Shown here: one piece after another, positions 23,133 through 31,273 of the stretch | Layout of the letters: each line of letters opens with the position of its first letter | Position numbering within the stretch: position 1 is the first letter of the stretch | Source: an uncultured Opitutia bacterium | GTDB lineage: Bacteria; Verrucomicrobiota; Verrucomicrobiia; Opitutales; UBA953 | Assembly (NCBI GenBank): GCA_903831005.1 | Contig: CAIKWA010000151.1 | Coordinates: forward strand, 1 to 35,698 | Reading direction: 5' to 3' | DNA length: 35,698 nt | The notes under the pieces: generated by a model | Told to the model about the DNA's origin: nothing | The model's database searches: none | Seen by the model: the letters and a program-made list of their open reading frames with translations, nothing else | Made by a program: the position numbers and the translations under genes

Positions 23133-24917
23133 TTAGACCGCGTCCCCGGCCCGCACGACGTGGGGCTGGTAGGCGATTTCAAAGGCGTAGGTCATGCCGG
23201 CGCGCAGGGGCATGGACTTATCACGCTGGAGGGTCTGGTAGAAGTGGACCTTACCCCAGCATGTGCGGTGCTTGGGGTTGTCGCTCACGACCTTCGTCTC
23301 GGCCCAAGTGCAATGGAAGTCATCCTTGATGACTTCGCAGCGATGCGACTCGGCACCGAGCACCAAGGCGTTGCCGGGAGTCATGCGCGAATGCGTGGCA
23401 GCAATCGGGAGCACGAGGCGGAAATCCTCGAGCATGACAGCGGACTTCGCGGTCAGGGTGAACCGGGCGACGATACGGCCGCCGTTGAATTCCCAGTCGA
23501 CTTTCAACGAGGCAATATTGGACGAAAGCTTTTCGTCGCGGTCGATCAGGTCAGGCTGGTCGTAGCGGAAGTGATAGGTCCCCGCCTTGGAACCCATGGC
23601 GACTTGTGCGTTCTTGCCGTAAAAGGATGGCGTGTAGACCTTGCCGGCGATGGTGAACTCCGGAATGAACGGGCTGGTCTGCTGATTAGACGGCCAGTCG
23701 AAAACGCCAGGCATGTGCGGGAAAGCCAACGAGTCCGAGAAACGATGGGAGCCAGACGACACCAGCGGCAGAATGATGTGCAGGCCAGAGGCAGGATCCT
23801 GATACGAGAGCAGGCCCTGTTCTTTACGAGGGGACTTATCGAAAGAGAAGAAACGGCAGACCGGTAGGCGGCTGGCAGGTTTGACGACTTCGAGGTCGCC
23901 GCCGATGGTCTTGGCGAGGCGCGACCACTGGGAAAGGTAACGTGCCGCGTCGAAGTTGGCCATGCGGGTCGTATGGCCCGGGATGGTGTCACGTTCGGCG
24001 TCGCGGACGATAATCAGGCCGTGTTCGGCGTCGAAGAAGGTCGTGAAGAAATTGGCGTAAAGACGACGGACGAGGTCACGAGCCAAGGCTTCCTTGTCGA
24101 CTGGTACCCAGCGATCGCGCAGCGCCTGGAGGAGGAGGGTGATGCAGTGCATCTGGCCGTAGGCGCCGATACCACGACCATAGGACCAGCCTAGGCCGTC
24201 TTCGCGGACGGTGTCCATAATCACACGGATGTACTTCTCGGCTAGCGAGCGGAGCTTCGGTAGCTTGGAGTCGCGGAGCTGGATGTTGGCGTGCAGCTGG
24301 AGCGACTGGCGGATGAAGATCAGGGAGACGACGCCGTAAAGGTCGAAAGTTCCGCCGAAGTTATCGATGTTCGCGGCCTTGCTGGCATCGTCATGGAATC
24401 CGCCGGTGGAAGCCGCGGCGATGCGGTCCATGAAGCGATCGACCAGCGGGCCAGTTTCGTCTTTCTTGGTCAAGCCGAAGGAGAAACGGCAGACTGCCTT
24501 GGCGATGTCGAAAGCCTGGACGTGGTCATGATGGTCGTTCTCGATGGCGAGACGCTCGTCGATGAGCGCGCGGGTGGCTTCGTCGAGGATTTCCCAGACG
24601 GGGTTGCGTTCGCGGGTCGGGCCGAAGGCGAGGAGCCCGAGACAGGCGAAGGCCATGCCGTTATCGGAGCCTTTGCTGACGCGGACCTGGGCGGTGATCG
24701 TCCGGGCGACAATCTCAGCGATGTTCTGGCGGTCGAGGTGCAGCTCGCCAGTCGCACGGAAGTATTCCCCGAAGGCGAGGGCGGCGTGGCCGGGTTCATC
24801 AGCCCGTGAAACTTCCCCGGCGACCGGCACGACAGTGCCATCGGCTGAAAGGGAATTGAAGTTGAGTTTGAGGAGGGCCTTGGTCTGGTCCAGGCACTGG
24901 CTCGCGAAATTCTGCAT
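23133..24917 (-). CDS. Large conserved-looking protein, function unknown; alpha/alpha-barrel plus beta domain predicted
   Basis: 594 residues, not recognised as a named family. Residues ~1-310 are helical with repeated patterns (NIAEIVARTITAQV, AIENDHHDHVQAFDIAKAVCRFSFGL, GLGWSYGRGIGAYGQMHCITLLLQALRD), typical of an alpha/alpha toroid. Residues ~340-594 are beta-rich (GKVYTPSFYGKNAQVAMG, GGRIVARFTLTAKSAVMLEDFRLVLP). This layout is shared by several polysaccharide lyases and heparinase-like enzymes, and conserved His, Tyr and Asn residues are present. There is no signal peptide, so it would act in the cytoplasm. It lies between metG and the S9/deoxysugar genes. A carbohydrate role is only inferred. 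Confidence 0.7.
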   Translation of the reverse strand: MQNFASQCLDQTKALLKLNFNSLSADGTVVPVAGEVSRADEPGHAALAFGEYFRATGELHLDRQNIAEIVARTITAQVRVSKGSDNGMAFACLGLLAFGPTRERNPVWEILDEATRALIDERLAIENDHHDHVQAFDIAKAVCRFSFGLTKKDETGPLVDRFMDRIAAASTGGFHDDASKAANIDNFGGTFDLYGVVSLIFIRQSLQLHANIQLRDSKLPKLRSLAEKYIRVIMDTVREDGLGWSYGRGIGAYGQMHCITLLLQALRDRWVPVDKEALARDLVRRLYANFFTTFFDAEHGLIIVRDAERDTIPGHTTRMANFDAARYLSQWSRLAKTIGGDLEVVKPASRLPVCRFFSFDKSPRKEQGLLSYQDPASGLHIILPLVSSGSHRFSDSLAFPHMPGVFDWPSNQQTSPFIPEFTIAGKVYTPSFYGKNAQVAMGSKAGTYHFRYDQPDLIDRDEKLSSNIASLKVDWEFNGGRIVARFTLTAKSAVMLEDFRLVLPIAATHSRMTPGNALVLGAESHRCEVIKDDFHCTWAETKVVSDNPKHRTCWGKVHFYQTLQRDKSMPLRAGMTYAFEIAYQPHVVRAGDAV

Positions 24918-24928
24918 GCGAAAGGTTG

Positions 24929-24957
24929 GGATTGGGGCAGGGCTCCCCCCCAGTCAA
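24929..24957 (-). promoter_or_regulatory. Candidate promoter of the 594-residue gene
   Basis: TTGACT (24957-24952) with a weak -10 (CAATCC, 24934-24929) 17 bases later. The predicted leader is about 5 bases, without a Shine-Dalgarno sequence. The rest of the 109-base gap shows nothing clear; an AT-rich stretch (about 24970-24985) follows a weak CGGCC/GGCCG stem. Confidence 0.35.
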
Positions 24958-25026
24958 TGCATCTCGTTAAAAATTCGTTATTTCGGCCTGTCTCATCAAG
25001 CCCATAAGGCCGGGGAGAGCCTGTCT

Positions 25027-25557
25027 TTAGGGCTCGAAAACGACTTCGACGGGGCAGCCAGAAAGCCTCGATAAGAGCCTCCCGTGGGCCTGCAGGGGCC
25101 ACCAGCGGTAGAGGTGGATGTCGATGGGCTTCCACAGGCCCACCCACCCGCAGATGGTCAAGCCTTCACGGATGAAGTCACCCAGCCGCTGCCCAGGGGT
25201 GATGAGATCTCGAAGCACCAAGGTCGCACCGAGGAACAGGAGCCCAATGACGAGCGCAGTCCGGCCTTCGCGGAACAGTTCGCCGAGGTCGCGGCGGGCG
25301 ATGCGGGCACGATACCCAAAGTAATGTTGCAGTGACTCCTGGACGAGCCGGGCGGCTTCGGCATCGGCGGGCTGCCGAAGCACAACCCGGATGCGTAGGT
25401 CGGAATCTTTCTCATGCTCTCGGGCCCAACTCAGAATAAATTCCTCGGCGTCATGGTCCAAGTCGCGTTCATGAAACGGCGACGGATCCATGGTGTTGAA
25501 CAGCTGACCAACGTTGTTAAGTCTGAGTTCAATCAGGCCAGGAGTTGTGGTGGTCAT
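25027..25557 (-). CDS. Small conserved-looking membrane protein, function unknown
   Basis: 176 residues. The soluble N-terminal part (ELRLNNVGQLFNTMDPSPFHERDLDHDAEEFIL) precedes two predicted membrane segments at about 97-117 (ALVIGLLFLGATLVLRD) and 131-150 (EGLTICGWVGLWKPIDIHLYRWWP). The GWVxLWKPIDIxLYRWWP motif and the DPSPFHERDLD stretch look like a widespread uncharacterised family, but I cannot give it a name. ATG at 25557, 2 bases after the S9 peptidase stop, so it is probably co-transcribed with the peptidase gene. Confidence 0.7.
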   Translation of the reverse strand: MTTTTPGLIELRLNNVGQLFNTMDPSPFHERDLDHDAEEFILSWAREHEKDSDLRIRVVLRQPADAEAARLVQESLQHYFGYRARIARRDLGELFREGRTALVIGLLFLGATLVLRDLITPGQRLGDFIREGLTICGWVGLWKPIDIHLYRWWPLQAHGRLLSRLSGCPVEVVFEP

Positions 25558-25559
25558 GT

Positions 25560-27776
25560 TTAGAGGGGGAGGGGCTGGCCAAGGGCGGACTCGAAGAAAC
25601 GCACGCGCTTCTCCCGCATTTCGTTGGCTTCCCCCGCTCCGTGATTGGCGCCCGGAACGACATGGAACTCGAACTGATCCTTCTTGCCAGCCGCGAGTAA
25701 TGCGTCGCGGAAATCATAACTACACTTTACGTCGACGTTGGTGTCGGCTTCGCCGACGGACAGGAAGAGCCGTCCACGCAGGTTACCTGCGTAACGTGCG
25801 CAGGAGTTCTCTTCATACCAAGGGCCGACGGGGTAGCCGAGCCATTGTTCATTCCACCAAAGCTTATCAATACGGTTGTCGTAGCAGCCGCAGTCGGCGG
25901 CGCCGGCCTTATAAAAGTCACCGTGAAGGAGGACGGCATGGGCGGTATTCTGGCCGCCAGCCGACCCGCCGAAGATACCGACTCGGCTGAGGTCCATGTT
26001 AGGTTCAATTTTGGCGAGGGAACGCATCCACGCGATACGGTCAGGGAAGCCGCCGTCCTTGAGGTTACGCCAGCTAGCTTGGTGGAATTCTTTACCACGG
26101 TTGTTGGTCCCTCGGCCGTCCAACTGCACGACGTAGAAACCTCGCAAGGAGAGTTCGCGGTGATTGCGATTCCACCAGTTAAAGGATCGGGGTGCGAAGG
26201 AGCCATGCGGTCCGGCGTAGATGTTCTCGATGACGGGATACTTCTTCTTTGGGTCGAAGGGGTGTGGGCGCGTCACGACGCCCCAGATGTCAAACTTGCC
26301 TTCGCGGTCTTTGGCCACGAACGGAGTGGTTGGCGTCCAGCCTGCTTTCTTTAGAGGCCCGAGGTCACCCTCGCCTAATTTGGCGATGACACGCCCATTG
26401 ATGCCGCTGCGCAAGGTATAGGTCGGCGGTTGGTCGACCGTTGAGGCGGCATCGATGAGGGTGCGACGATCGGGTGAGAATGTCGCCTCATGATGACCAT
26501 TCGAAGGGGTGAGGTCGATGATGCCCTGCCCGTCGAGGCCGATTCTGCAGAAATGCTGATGATACGGATTTTCGCCGGGATTACGACCGAGGGCGATGAA
26601 GGTAACTGTGCCAGCTTTCTCGTCGACTTTAAGGACTTCCTTCATGACCCAACGACCTGAAGTGATGGCAGTGACTGTCTTACCGTTCAGGAGGTCGACG
26701 CCATAGAGGTGGAGCCAGCCGCTGCGCTCCGAAAGCCAAAGGGTACGGGCCTCGCTGAGGTCGTATCGATAGCGGGTGGCGAAGGAATAGACGAACTTCG
26801 GATCTTCTTCAGAGAGGAGTCGTCGCCAGAACTTACGAGAGGTGTCGTATTCGATGACGCCATGCCCAGTGAAACCGCGGTGGATAAATTCCGTGAGGAG
26901 TCGGCGTGAATCGCCTGACCAATCCAGTCGCTCGGTGCTGTAGCTCTGCGGCAGGACTTCCGCAGGTGGTCGACTCCCAGATTTACTTTCGATGGAAAAG
27001 ATCCAAGGGGTGCGCTCAGTCCGGTCATCGCCAGGTTTGTCGTAGTTAATCAGTTTCTTCGTCTGTTTAAGTGTGTCGGTGACGCTGTACTGACGAACGG
27101 GCACAGTACGCTCCCGCCAGAGTGCGAAGTGTCGACCATCCGGGGACCAAGAGATTGGCCCGACCCAACCATCCTTTCCGGCGACACCATCCTGGGTGAG
27201 TTTGGTTTCGGTGTCGGACTTCTTTCGCTCAATCAGCACCACGTTACCCGTACGCAGCTCGACCCTAAAGTCGCCAGTAGGCGAATCAGCCCCCGTTTTG
27301 GAAAAAGAGAGGCGTTTGGATTCGCCGGGACCTCTCCCGGTGCGCTCGGGGGTTGCCGCTTCCATCTTCTTTCCTACCGCCACTGCCGTCAGTCGTTGGT
27401 TGGTCTCAAGAATCCATGCCGCGTCTTCGGCCTCTAGGCGGAGGCGCCCATCGTCGAGCGCAATCACGTGGGTGAAAGGCCACTTACGAGGCGTGACGGT
27501 ACGTTTTGTAAGGACCGAAAGAACCGCCGCTACCTTCGGATGATCAAAGGCAGGTTTAGTCTCGCCGGTGGCACAATCGACCAGTCTCCAAGAAATGGCC
27601 GGGCCTTCTTTCCAGGAATAGACCAAGAGCCTTCCAGACTCTGACCAGCGGACGTTCTCGGGTCGGCTTAGTTGGGCGGGCCAATACCAAGCGTCATACT
27701 GTTTCTGCCATTCAGCAGCGAGGTTAGCCTGGGCTAAGGCGAACAGGGGCGCCAACAGTAGGAGGCGAAGCAGCAT
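25560..27776 (-). CDS. Prolyl oligopeptidase/DPP IV-type S9 serine peptidase
   Basis: 738 residues. An N-terminal signal peptide (MLLRLLLLAPLFALAQANLAAE) points to a periplasmic or secreted enzyme. A DPP IV-like beta-propeller follows (WSPDGRHFALW, RLDWSGDSRRLL, ATFSPDRRTLIDAAS), then the alpha/beta-hydrolase domain with VQLDGRGTNNRGKEFH and the nucleophile motif GIFGGSAGGQN (Ser605). The predicted Asp is in VGEADTNVDV and the His in PGANHGAGE. It would cleave oligopeptides, perhaps after proline. It has a possible own promoter and lies 45 bases after the cytochrome gene. Confidence 0.9.
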   Translation of the reverse strand: MLLRLLLLAPLFALAQANLAAEWQKQYDAWYWPAQLSRPENVRWSESGRLLVYSWKEGPAISWRLVDCATGETKPAFDHPKVAAVLSVLTKRTVTPRKWPFTHVIALDDGRLRLEAEDAAWILETNQRLTAVAVGKKMEAATPERTGRGPGESKRLSFSKTGADSPTGDFRVELRTGNVVLIERKKSDTETKLTQDGVAGKDGWVGPISWSPDGRHFALWRERTVPVRQYSVTDTLKQTKKLINYDKPGDDRTERTPWIFSIESKSGSRPPAEVLPQSYSTERLDWSGDSRRLLTEFIHRGFTGHGVIEYDTSRKFWRRLLSEEDPKFVYSFATRYRYDLSEARTLWLSERSGWLHLYGVDLLNGKTVTAITSGRWVMKEVLKVDEKAGTVTFIALGRNPGENPYHQHFCRIGLDGQGIIDLTPSNGHHEATFSPDRRTLIDAASTVDQPPTYTLRSGINGRVIAKLGEGDLGPLKKAGWTPTTPFVAKDREGKFDIWGVVTRPHPFDPKKKYPVIENIYAGPHGSFAPRSFNWWNRNHRELSLRGFYVVQLDGRGTNNRGKEFHQASWRNLKDGGFPDRIAWMRSLAKIEPNMDLSRVGIFGGSAGGQNTAHAVLLHGDFYKAGAADCGCYDNRIDKLWWNEQWLGYPVGPWYEENSCARYAGNLRGRLFLSVGEADTNVDVKCSYDFRDALLAAGKKDQFEFHVVPGANHGAGEANEMREKRVRFFESALGQPLPL

Positions 27777-27782
27777 ACACGA

Positions 27783-27810
27783 GTTGATGGCCGGTCTCGG
27801 GCAGACTCAA
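27783..27810 (-). promoter_or_regulatory. Candidate S9 peptidase promoter
   Basis: TTGAGT (27810-27805), 16 bases, ATCAAC (27788-27783), then 6 bases to the ATG at 27776. No Shine-Dalgarno sequence. Resembles the lpxK promoter (ATCAAT, 6 bases). Confidence 0.35.
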
Positions 27811-27821
27811 CCTCGCAAACT

Positions 27822-30800
27822 TCATTTCTTCGATTTCTCTGGTTTGGCTTTGGTGGCTTTGGGCTTCAGACCAGAGAGATAGGCCACCACATCTCGGATT
27901 TCCGTGGGCGTCAGGATGCCGAGCATCGGCGGCATGATGGAGACAGGGGGCGTACGCGAGCTAATGGCCGCGACGGCGACTTTCTGTGTTTTGCCGTCTG
28001 GTAGCCTTAAATCGAGGGACTTTACGCCTTCCTTCAGGACGCTACCTGCCAGGATCGTCCCGTCCTTGAGGACGACGGTCTCGATGCCATAGCCAGTCAC
28101 GATTTTAGCGGAGGGTTCGACCAGTGATTCGACGATTTCGTCCTTCGTGCGTTGGGCGCCGATGGTGCGGAGTATCGGACCCACTTCGCTGCCTTCGTCA
28201 GAATCGACGCGATGGCAGCCGATACAGTTGGCACCAAGATGCCCGTTGATGACGGCCTTACCCCTGAGTACATCGCCCCCCTCGGTGAGGAGCTCGTAGG
28301 GAATCTCCGCGGTGGCCATCTTGAGTCCACCCTTGGTCCCATTGGCGAGGTACTTCTGTAGGTTCTGGGTGAGTTCGGTGGAGTCAGCTTCCTTCGCTAG
28401 GAGGAAGACCTCAAGTTTGAGTCCGGCGTCCAATTTGCGGGCGTTGAGGCGTTCGACTAGTTCGCGCAGGAGCTTGGTTGAGGCGGCGTCGGTGCGACCG
28501 CGCAGCGCCATCACCACGGCCTGCTTTTCGGGCATCTTGGCGACTTTGGAATCAATCACCGCACGTGCCACCTCGAGGGCGATGCCGGTGTCGCGGCTGA
28601 AAATCTGGTGGAACGCTTCGATACGGACCGACGATGGATTACCTTCGCCGGCCGCAGCGCGAAGCGTGCGCAAAACGGTTTCGTGGTCGGTCGTCTTTCG
28701 GCCTAGGAGTCGGAGAGTCTGAAGGCGCACACTGGGGGCCGCCTTGAGGTCTTCGGCGAGTGCCAGCAGGACGGGGAATGGCAAGTTTAACTCATATTTA
28801 ACCATCAACTCCAAGACCGCAGTGCGTTCGGAGGGGTGGACGATGGCGAGGAATTCGTCTTGGCGTCTCTGTAGGCTCTGCCTGATGGCTTCCGTGTCTC
28901 GAGGAGCGTACGGCTTGGCGGTGCCATCGATGAGATCAAGGATGGGCGGACGATCAAAGAAGAGCAGAGCCTTCAAGGCTTCGGCGCGAAAGGGGGCCGC
29001 GGCAGGTTGCTGTAAGGTCCAGCTCACCAGTCGTTCGAGCGACGCGGCGTCACCTTGGCGAAGGTTGGCGTTAAGGGCTCGGCGTGCGGCCTGCTTAGGT
29101 AGCTTCGGGTTTAAGAAGGCCTGGGCGAGAGCTTCTTGGGCGGCTAAGACGCCTTCATCATCGTGGATACCTCGGGCGGCTTCATTGACGACGTCTGGAT
29201 TGGGGTGGTCGAGTAGCTTGCCTAGCAAGGGGGACTGTTGACGTGCGAGTGCGAGGGTCGCGAACGTGGCCTTGGCGCCGCTCTCACGTAACGCCAGAGC
29301 CAGAAGTTCCGCAGAAGTCTGAGTGCCCGCTAGACCGCTGACGAGACCATGTCGTAGCCAAGGTCGGCGGAGGTCCGCTTCAACATCACGCCAGAAGGCG
29401 CTAGCCTCCGTTTTGCCACCTAATTTACCTAGCGTGATACCCGCCTGGGTGCGGACCCGCAGGTCCTCATGGCCGAGCTGCTCGGTGGCCTTGGCGACTA
29501 AGCCATCGGTCGGCCGTGCTTCACTGAGCACTTTAAGGGCCTGCACGCGAATCTCTCCGTCATGGTCGTCCAGCAGGGTTAAGCACGGCGCGGCATCCTG
29601 AATCTTACCGAGGCGTAATCCCATCCCGTAACCCCAGATGGCATGAATCCGGGCGAAGCGGGGAGCATCTGTTTTTTTCGCCAAAGTGAGTAGATCATCC
29701 CAAGCACTCAGTCGGTGAAGACGAATCGAGGCGTTCACCCGAACGCGTTGGTCTCGGTGACTGAGGAGGCTGAGAAGTTCCTCCTTGGGGACCGCGACCG
29801 AAAAAGGTTTCGCAAGGATTCCTTCGGAGGACTTATCCACGTTCGGGGCTACATCGAATCGCCAAATTGCGCCTTTTCCGTCCAGCGGGTAACCACCGAT
29901 CCAGTCGGCGAGGTAAGCTTTACCGTCGATCCCCCAGGCCATGCCAATACCCATGATACCGGTGCTGACAGTTCGGAGATTCGTCTGTCGGAAGGAATCC
30001 CGCTCCGACTCTAAGGTGAAGGCGTCCATCTTGCCTTTGGGGAACTGATTGAGAAAGAAGTGGCCGCGCTGTTCTCCATCGATGGCATGACCAGGTTCGT
30101 ACAGGAAACCGGCGGGACCATCGGAGTAATTGGCGATGGGCGGGATGATGGCCAGAGGTTGGTCTGGCTGACCTTTCGGCATCCATAGGTTCTCTTTCAT
30201 CCAGCGGCTCTCGGTCTTCTGATATTGATGTTGGTTGCGCCATCCTGAGTCGGAGCCTTCTAGTAAATAGACAAGGCGCTCCCGCTCCTTGGGTTGGTCG
30301 GCATCGTTGTCGACGCCGATGACGTTGCCCAGATCATCGAAGGCAATCTCTTGGATATTCCGCACGCCGTGGGCGAAGACCTCGAAGTTTGTGCCATCGG
30401 GTTCGCAGCGGACGACGGCACCTTGGTGGGGGTAGGAGAAGCGCTTCCGTTCCTTGCTGGTGACGTTCAGCCCTTTATCTCCGATGCTCCAATAGATGCG
30501 CCCATCAGGTCCGAGTCGGAGTCCGTGCATGTCATGACCAGCATAGGCGATGTGAACGCCGAAGCCGGTGGCGACGAGTTCCTTGAGGTCGGCCACGCCA
30601 TCACCGTCGGTGTCCTTCAGGCGCCAGACATCAGGGATTGCGGTCAGGTAGACCCATCCGTCGAAGTAAAGCACGCCGGCGGCGATACCAGAAATAGGGG
30701 AGTTGAAGCCTTCGGCGAAGACAGTGATTCTGTCGGCGATACCGTCATGATCAGTGTCGGAGAGCTTGTAGATACGTTCTTTGTGGAAGGTGAGGTCCTG

Positions 30801-31133
30801 CCAGTCGATCGAACCGTCCTTATTGTGATCCTTGAGGCCTCCCCGTGCTTGTTTCATTACCCCAGGCGCCAGCATGCGTTGGTAGAAGGCCAGTTTTTCT
30901 TCGATTGAGGTCAGAGCGACGTCATCGGTTGTCCACGTGGCGTGTTCGCGGATATCGAGGTCTCCAGCTTTGCGCCGGGTCGTCGATGAGACGTAAACGT
31001 TGCCCGCTTCATCCACGGTGCAGGCGGTGGGGTCGGGGACGTTAATCTCGCCCGACCACTTGAACGGCTTCACCTCGGCGCCGAGTACGGCGATTGAAGC
31101 GACGAACAACGCGAAAGCGGAAGCGAGGGGCAT
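27822..31133 (-). CDS. PVC-type heme-binding CxxCH protein with HEAT-like repeats
   Basis: 1103 residues with signal peptide (MPLASAFALFVASIAVLGAEV). N-terminal part (about 20-420): the Piru_Ver-type beta-propeller, related to sugar/sorbosone dehydrogenases, with AGHDMHGLRLGPDGRIYWSIGD, FEVFAHGVRNIQEIAFDDLGN, GSDSGWR and AYLADWIGGY. It also holds Ca2+-binding EF-hand-like loops DHNKDGSIDWQD (102-113), DTDHDGIAD (126-134) and DTDGDGVAD (174-182). Middle (about 440-900): HEAT-like helical repeats. C-terminus: cytochrome c domain with ANCIGCH (Cys970, Cys973, His974) and a late MPPM axial-Met candidate. It probably feeds electrons from an oxidised sugar or alcohol. The ATG at 31133 is preferred to a GTG at 31181 because it starts the signal peptide. 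Confidence 0.92.
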   Translation of the reverse strand: MPLASAFALFVASIAVLGAEVKPFKWSGEINVPDPTACTVDEAGNVYVSSTTRRKAGDLDIREHATWTTDDVALTSIEEKLAFYQRMLAPGVMKQARGGLKDHNKDGSIDWQDLTFHKERIYKLSDTDHDGIADRITVFAEGFNSPISGIAAGVLYFDGWVYLTAIPDVWRLKDTDGDGVADLKELVATGFGVHIAYAGHDMHGLRLGPDGRIYWSIGDKGLNVTSKERKRFSYPHQGAVVRCEPDGTNFEVFAHGVRNIQEIAFDDLGNVIGVDNDADQPKERERLVYLLEGSDSGWRNQHQYQKTESRWMKENLWMPKGQPDQPLAIIPPIANYSDGPAGFLYEPGHAIDGEQRGHFFLNQFPKGKMDAFTLESERDSFRQTNLRTVSTGIMGIGMAWGIDGKAYLADWIGGYPLDGKGAIWRFDVAPNVDKSSEGILAKPFSVAVPKEELLSLLSHRDQRVRVNASIRLHRLSAWDDLLTLAKKTDAPRFARIHAIWGYGMGLRLGKIQDAAPCLTLLDDHDGEIRVQALKVLSEARPTDGLVAKATEQLGHEDLRVRTQAGITLGKLGGKTEASAFWRDVEADLRRPWLRHGLVSGLAGTQTSAELLALALRESGAKATFATLALARQQSPLLGKLLDHPNPDVVNEAARGIHDDEGVLAAQEALAQAFLNPKLPKQAARRALNANLRQGDAASLERLVSWTLQQPAAAPFRAEALKALLFFDRPPILDLIDGTAKPYAPRDTEAIRQSLQRRQDEFLAIVHPSERTAVLELMVKYELNLPFPVLLALAEDLKAAPSVRLQTLRLLGRKTTDHETVLRTLRAAAGEGNPSSVRIEAFHQIFSRDTGIALEVARAVIDSKVAKMPEKQAVVMALRGRTDAASTKLLRELVERLNARKLDAGLKLEVFLLAKEADSTELTQNLQKYLANGTKGGLKMATAEIPYELLTEGGDVLRGKAVINGHLGANCIGCHRVDSDEGSEVGPILRTIGAQRTKDEIVESLVEPSAKIVTGYGIETVVLKDGTILAGSVLKEGVKSLDLRLPDGKTQKVAVAAISSRTPPVSIMPPMLGILTPTEIRDVVAYLSGLKPKATKAKPEKSKK

Positions 31134-31137
31134 CGAC

Positions 31138-31269
31138 TTAACCGATGAGCAACAGATGGAGTTCCTTTGGTCCGTGGGCACCGATGCGCTTCAATACCTT
31201 GGCCGTCGCCAAGCCGACCTTGGGGGTCAACTGGTCGACGAAGCAAGGGACGAAGAGAGAGACGAGCAC
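31138..31269 (-). pseudogene. Fused remnant of lutA (start) and lutC (end): deletion scar
   Basis: A 43-codon GTG-started frame lies 4 bases after the rhaDE stop and ends 4 bases before the cytochrome ATG. Its first ~30 residues (LVSLFVPCFVDQLTPKVG then LATAKVLKRIG) match the N-terminus of LutA, the Fe-S lactate-oxidation protein (B. subtilis LutA begins with a similar VSLFVTCLVD stretch). Its last 13 (AHGPKELHLLLIG) resemble the C-terminus of LutC (LUD family), where HGP is followed by a short hydrophobic strand. All of LutB and most of LutA and LutC are missing. I infer an in-frame deletion inside a lutABC cluster, possibly through a shared GGT/GGC. Matches are from memory of these families; a chance small ORF is less likely. 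Confidence 0.72.
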
Positions 31270-31273
31270 GGGA

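Noticed and set aside
24958-25026. Possible terminator downstream of the 176-residue gene (CGGCC/GGCCG arms followed by an AT-rich stretch)
   Set aside because: The stem is only 5 bases with a loop of about 20, and the T-run does not follow the stem directly.
31134-31181. GTG start for the cytochrome gene at 31181
   Set aside because: It would put 16 hydrophilic residues before the signal peptide and overlap the lut remnant; ATG at 31133 begins a proper signal peptide.
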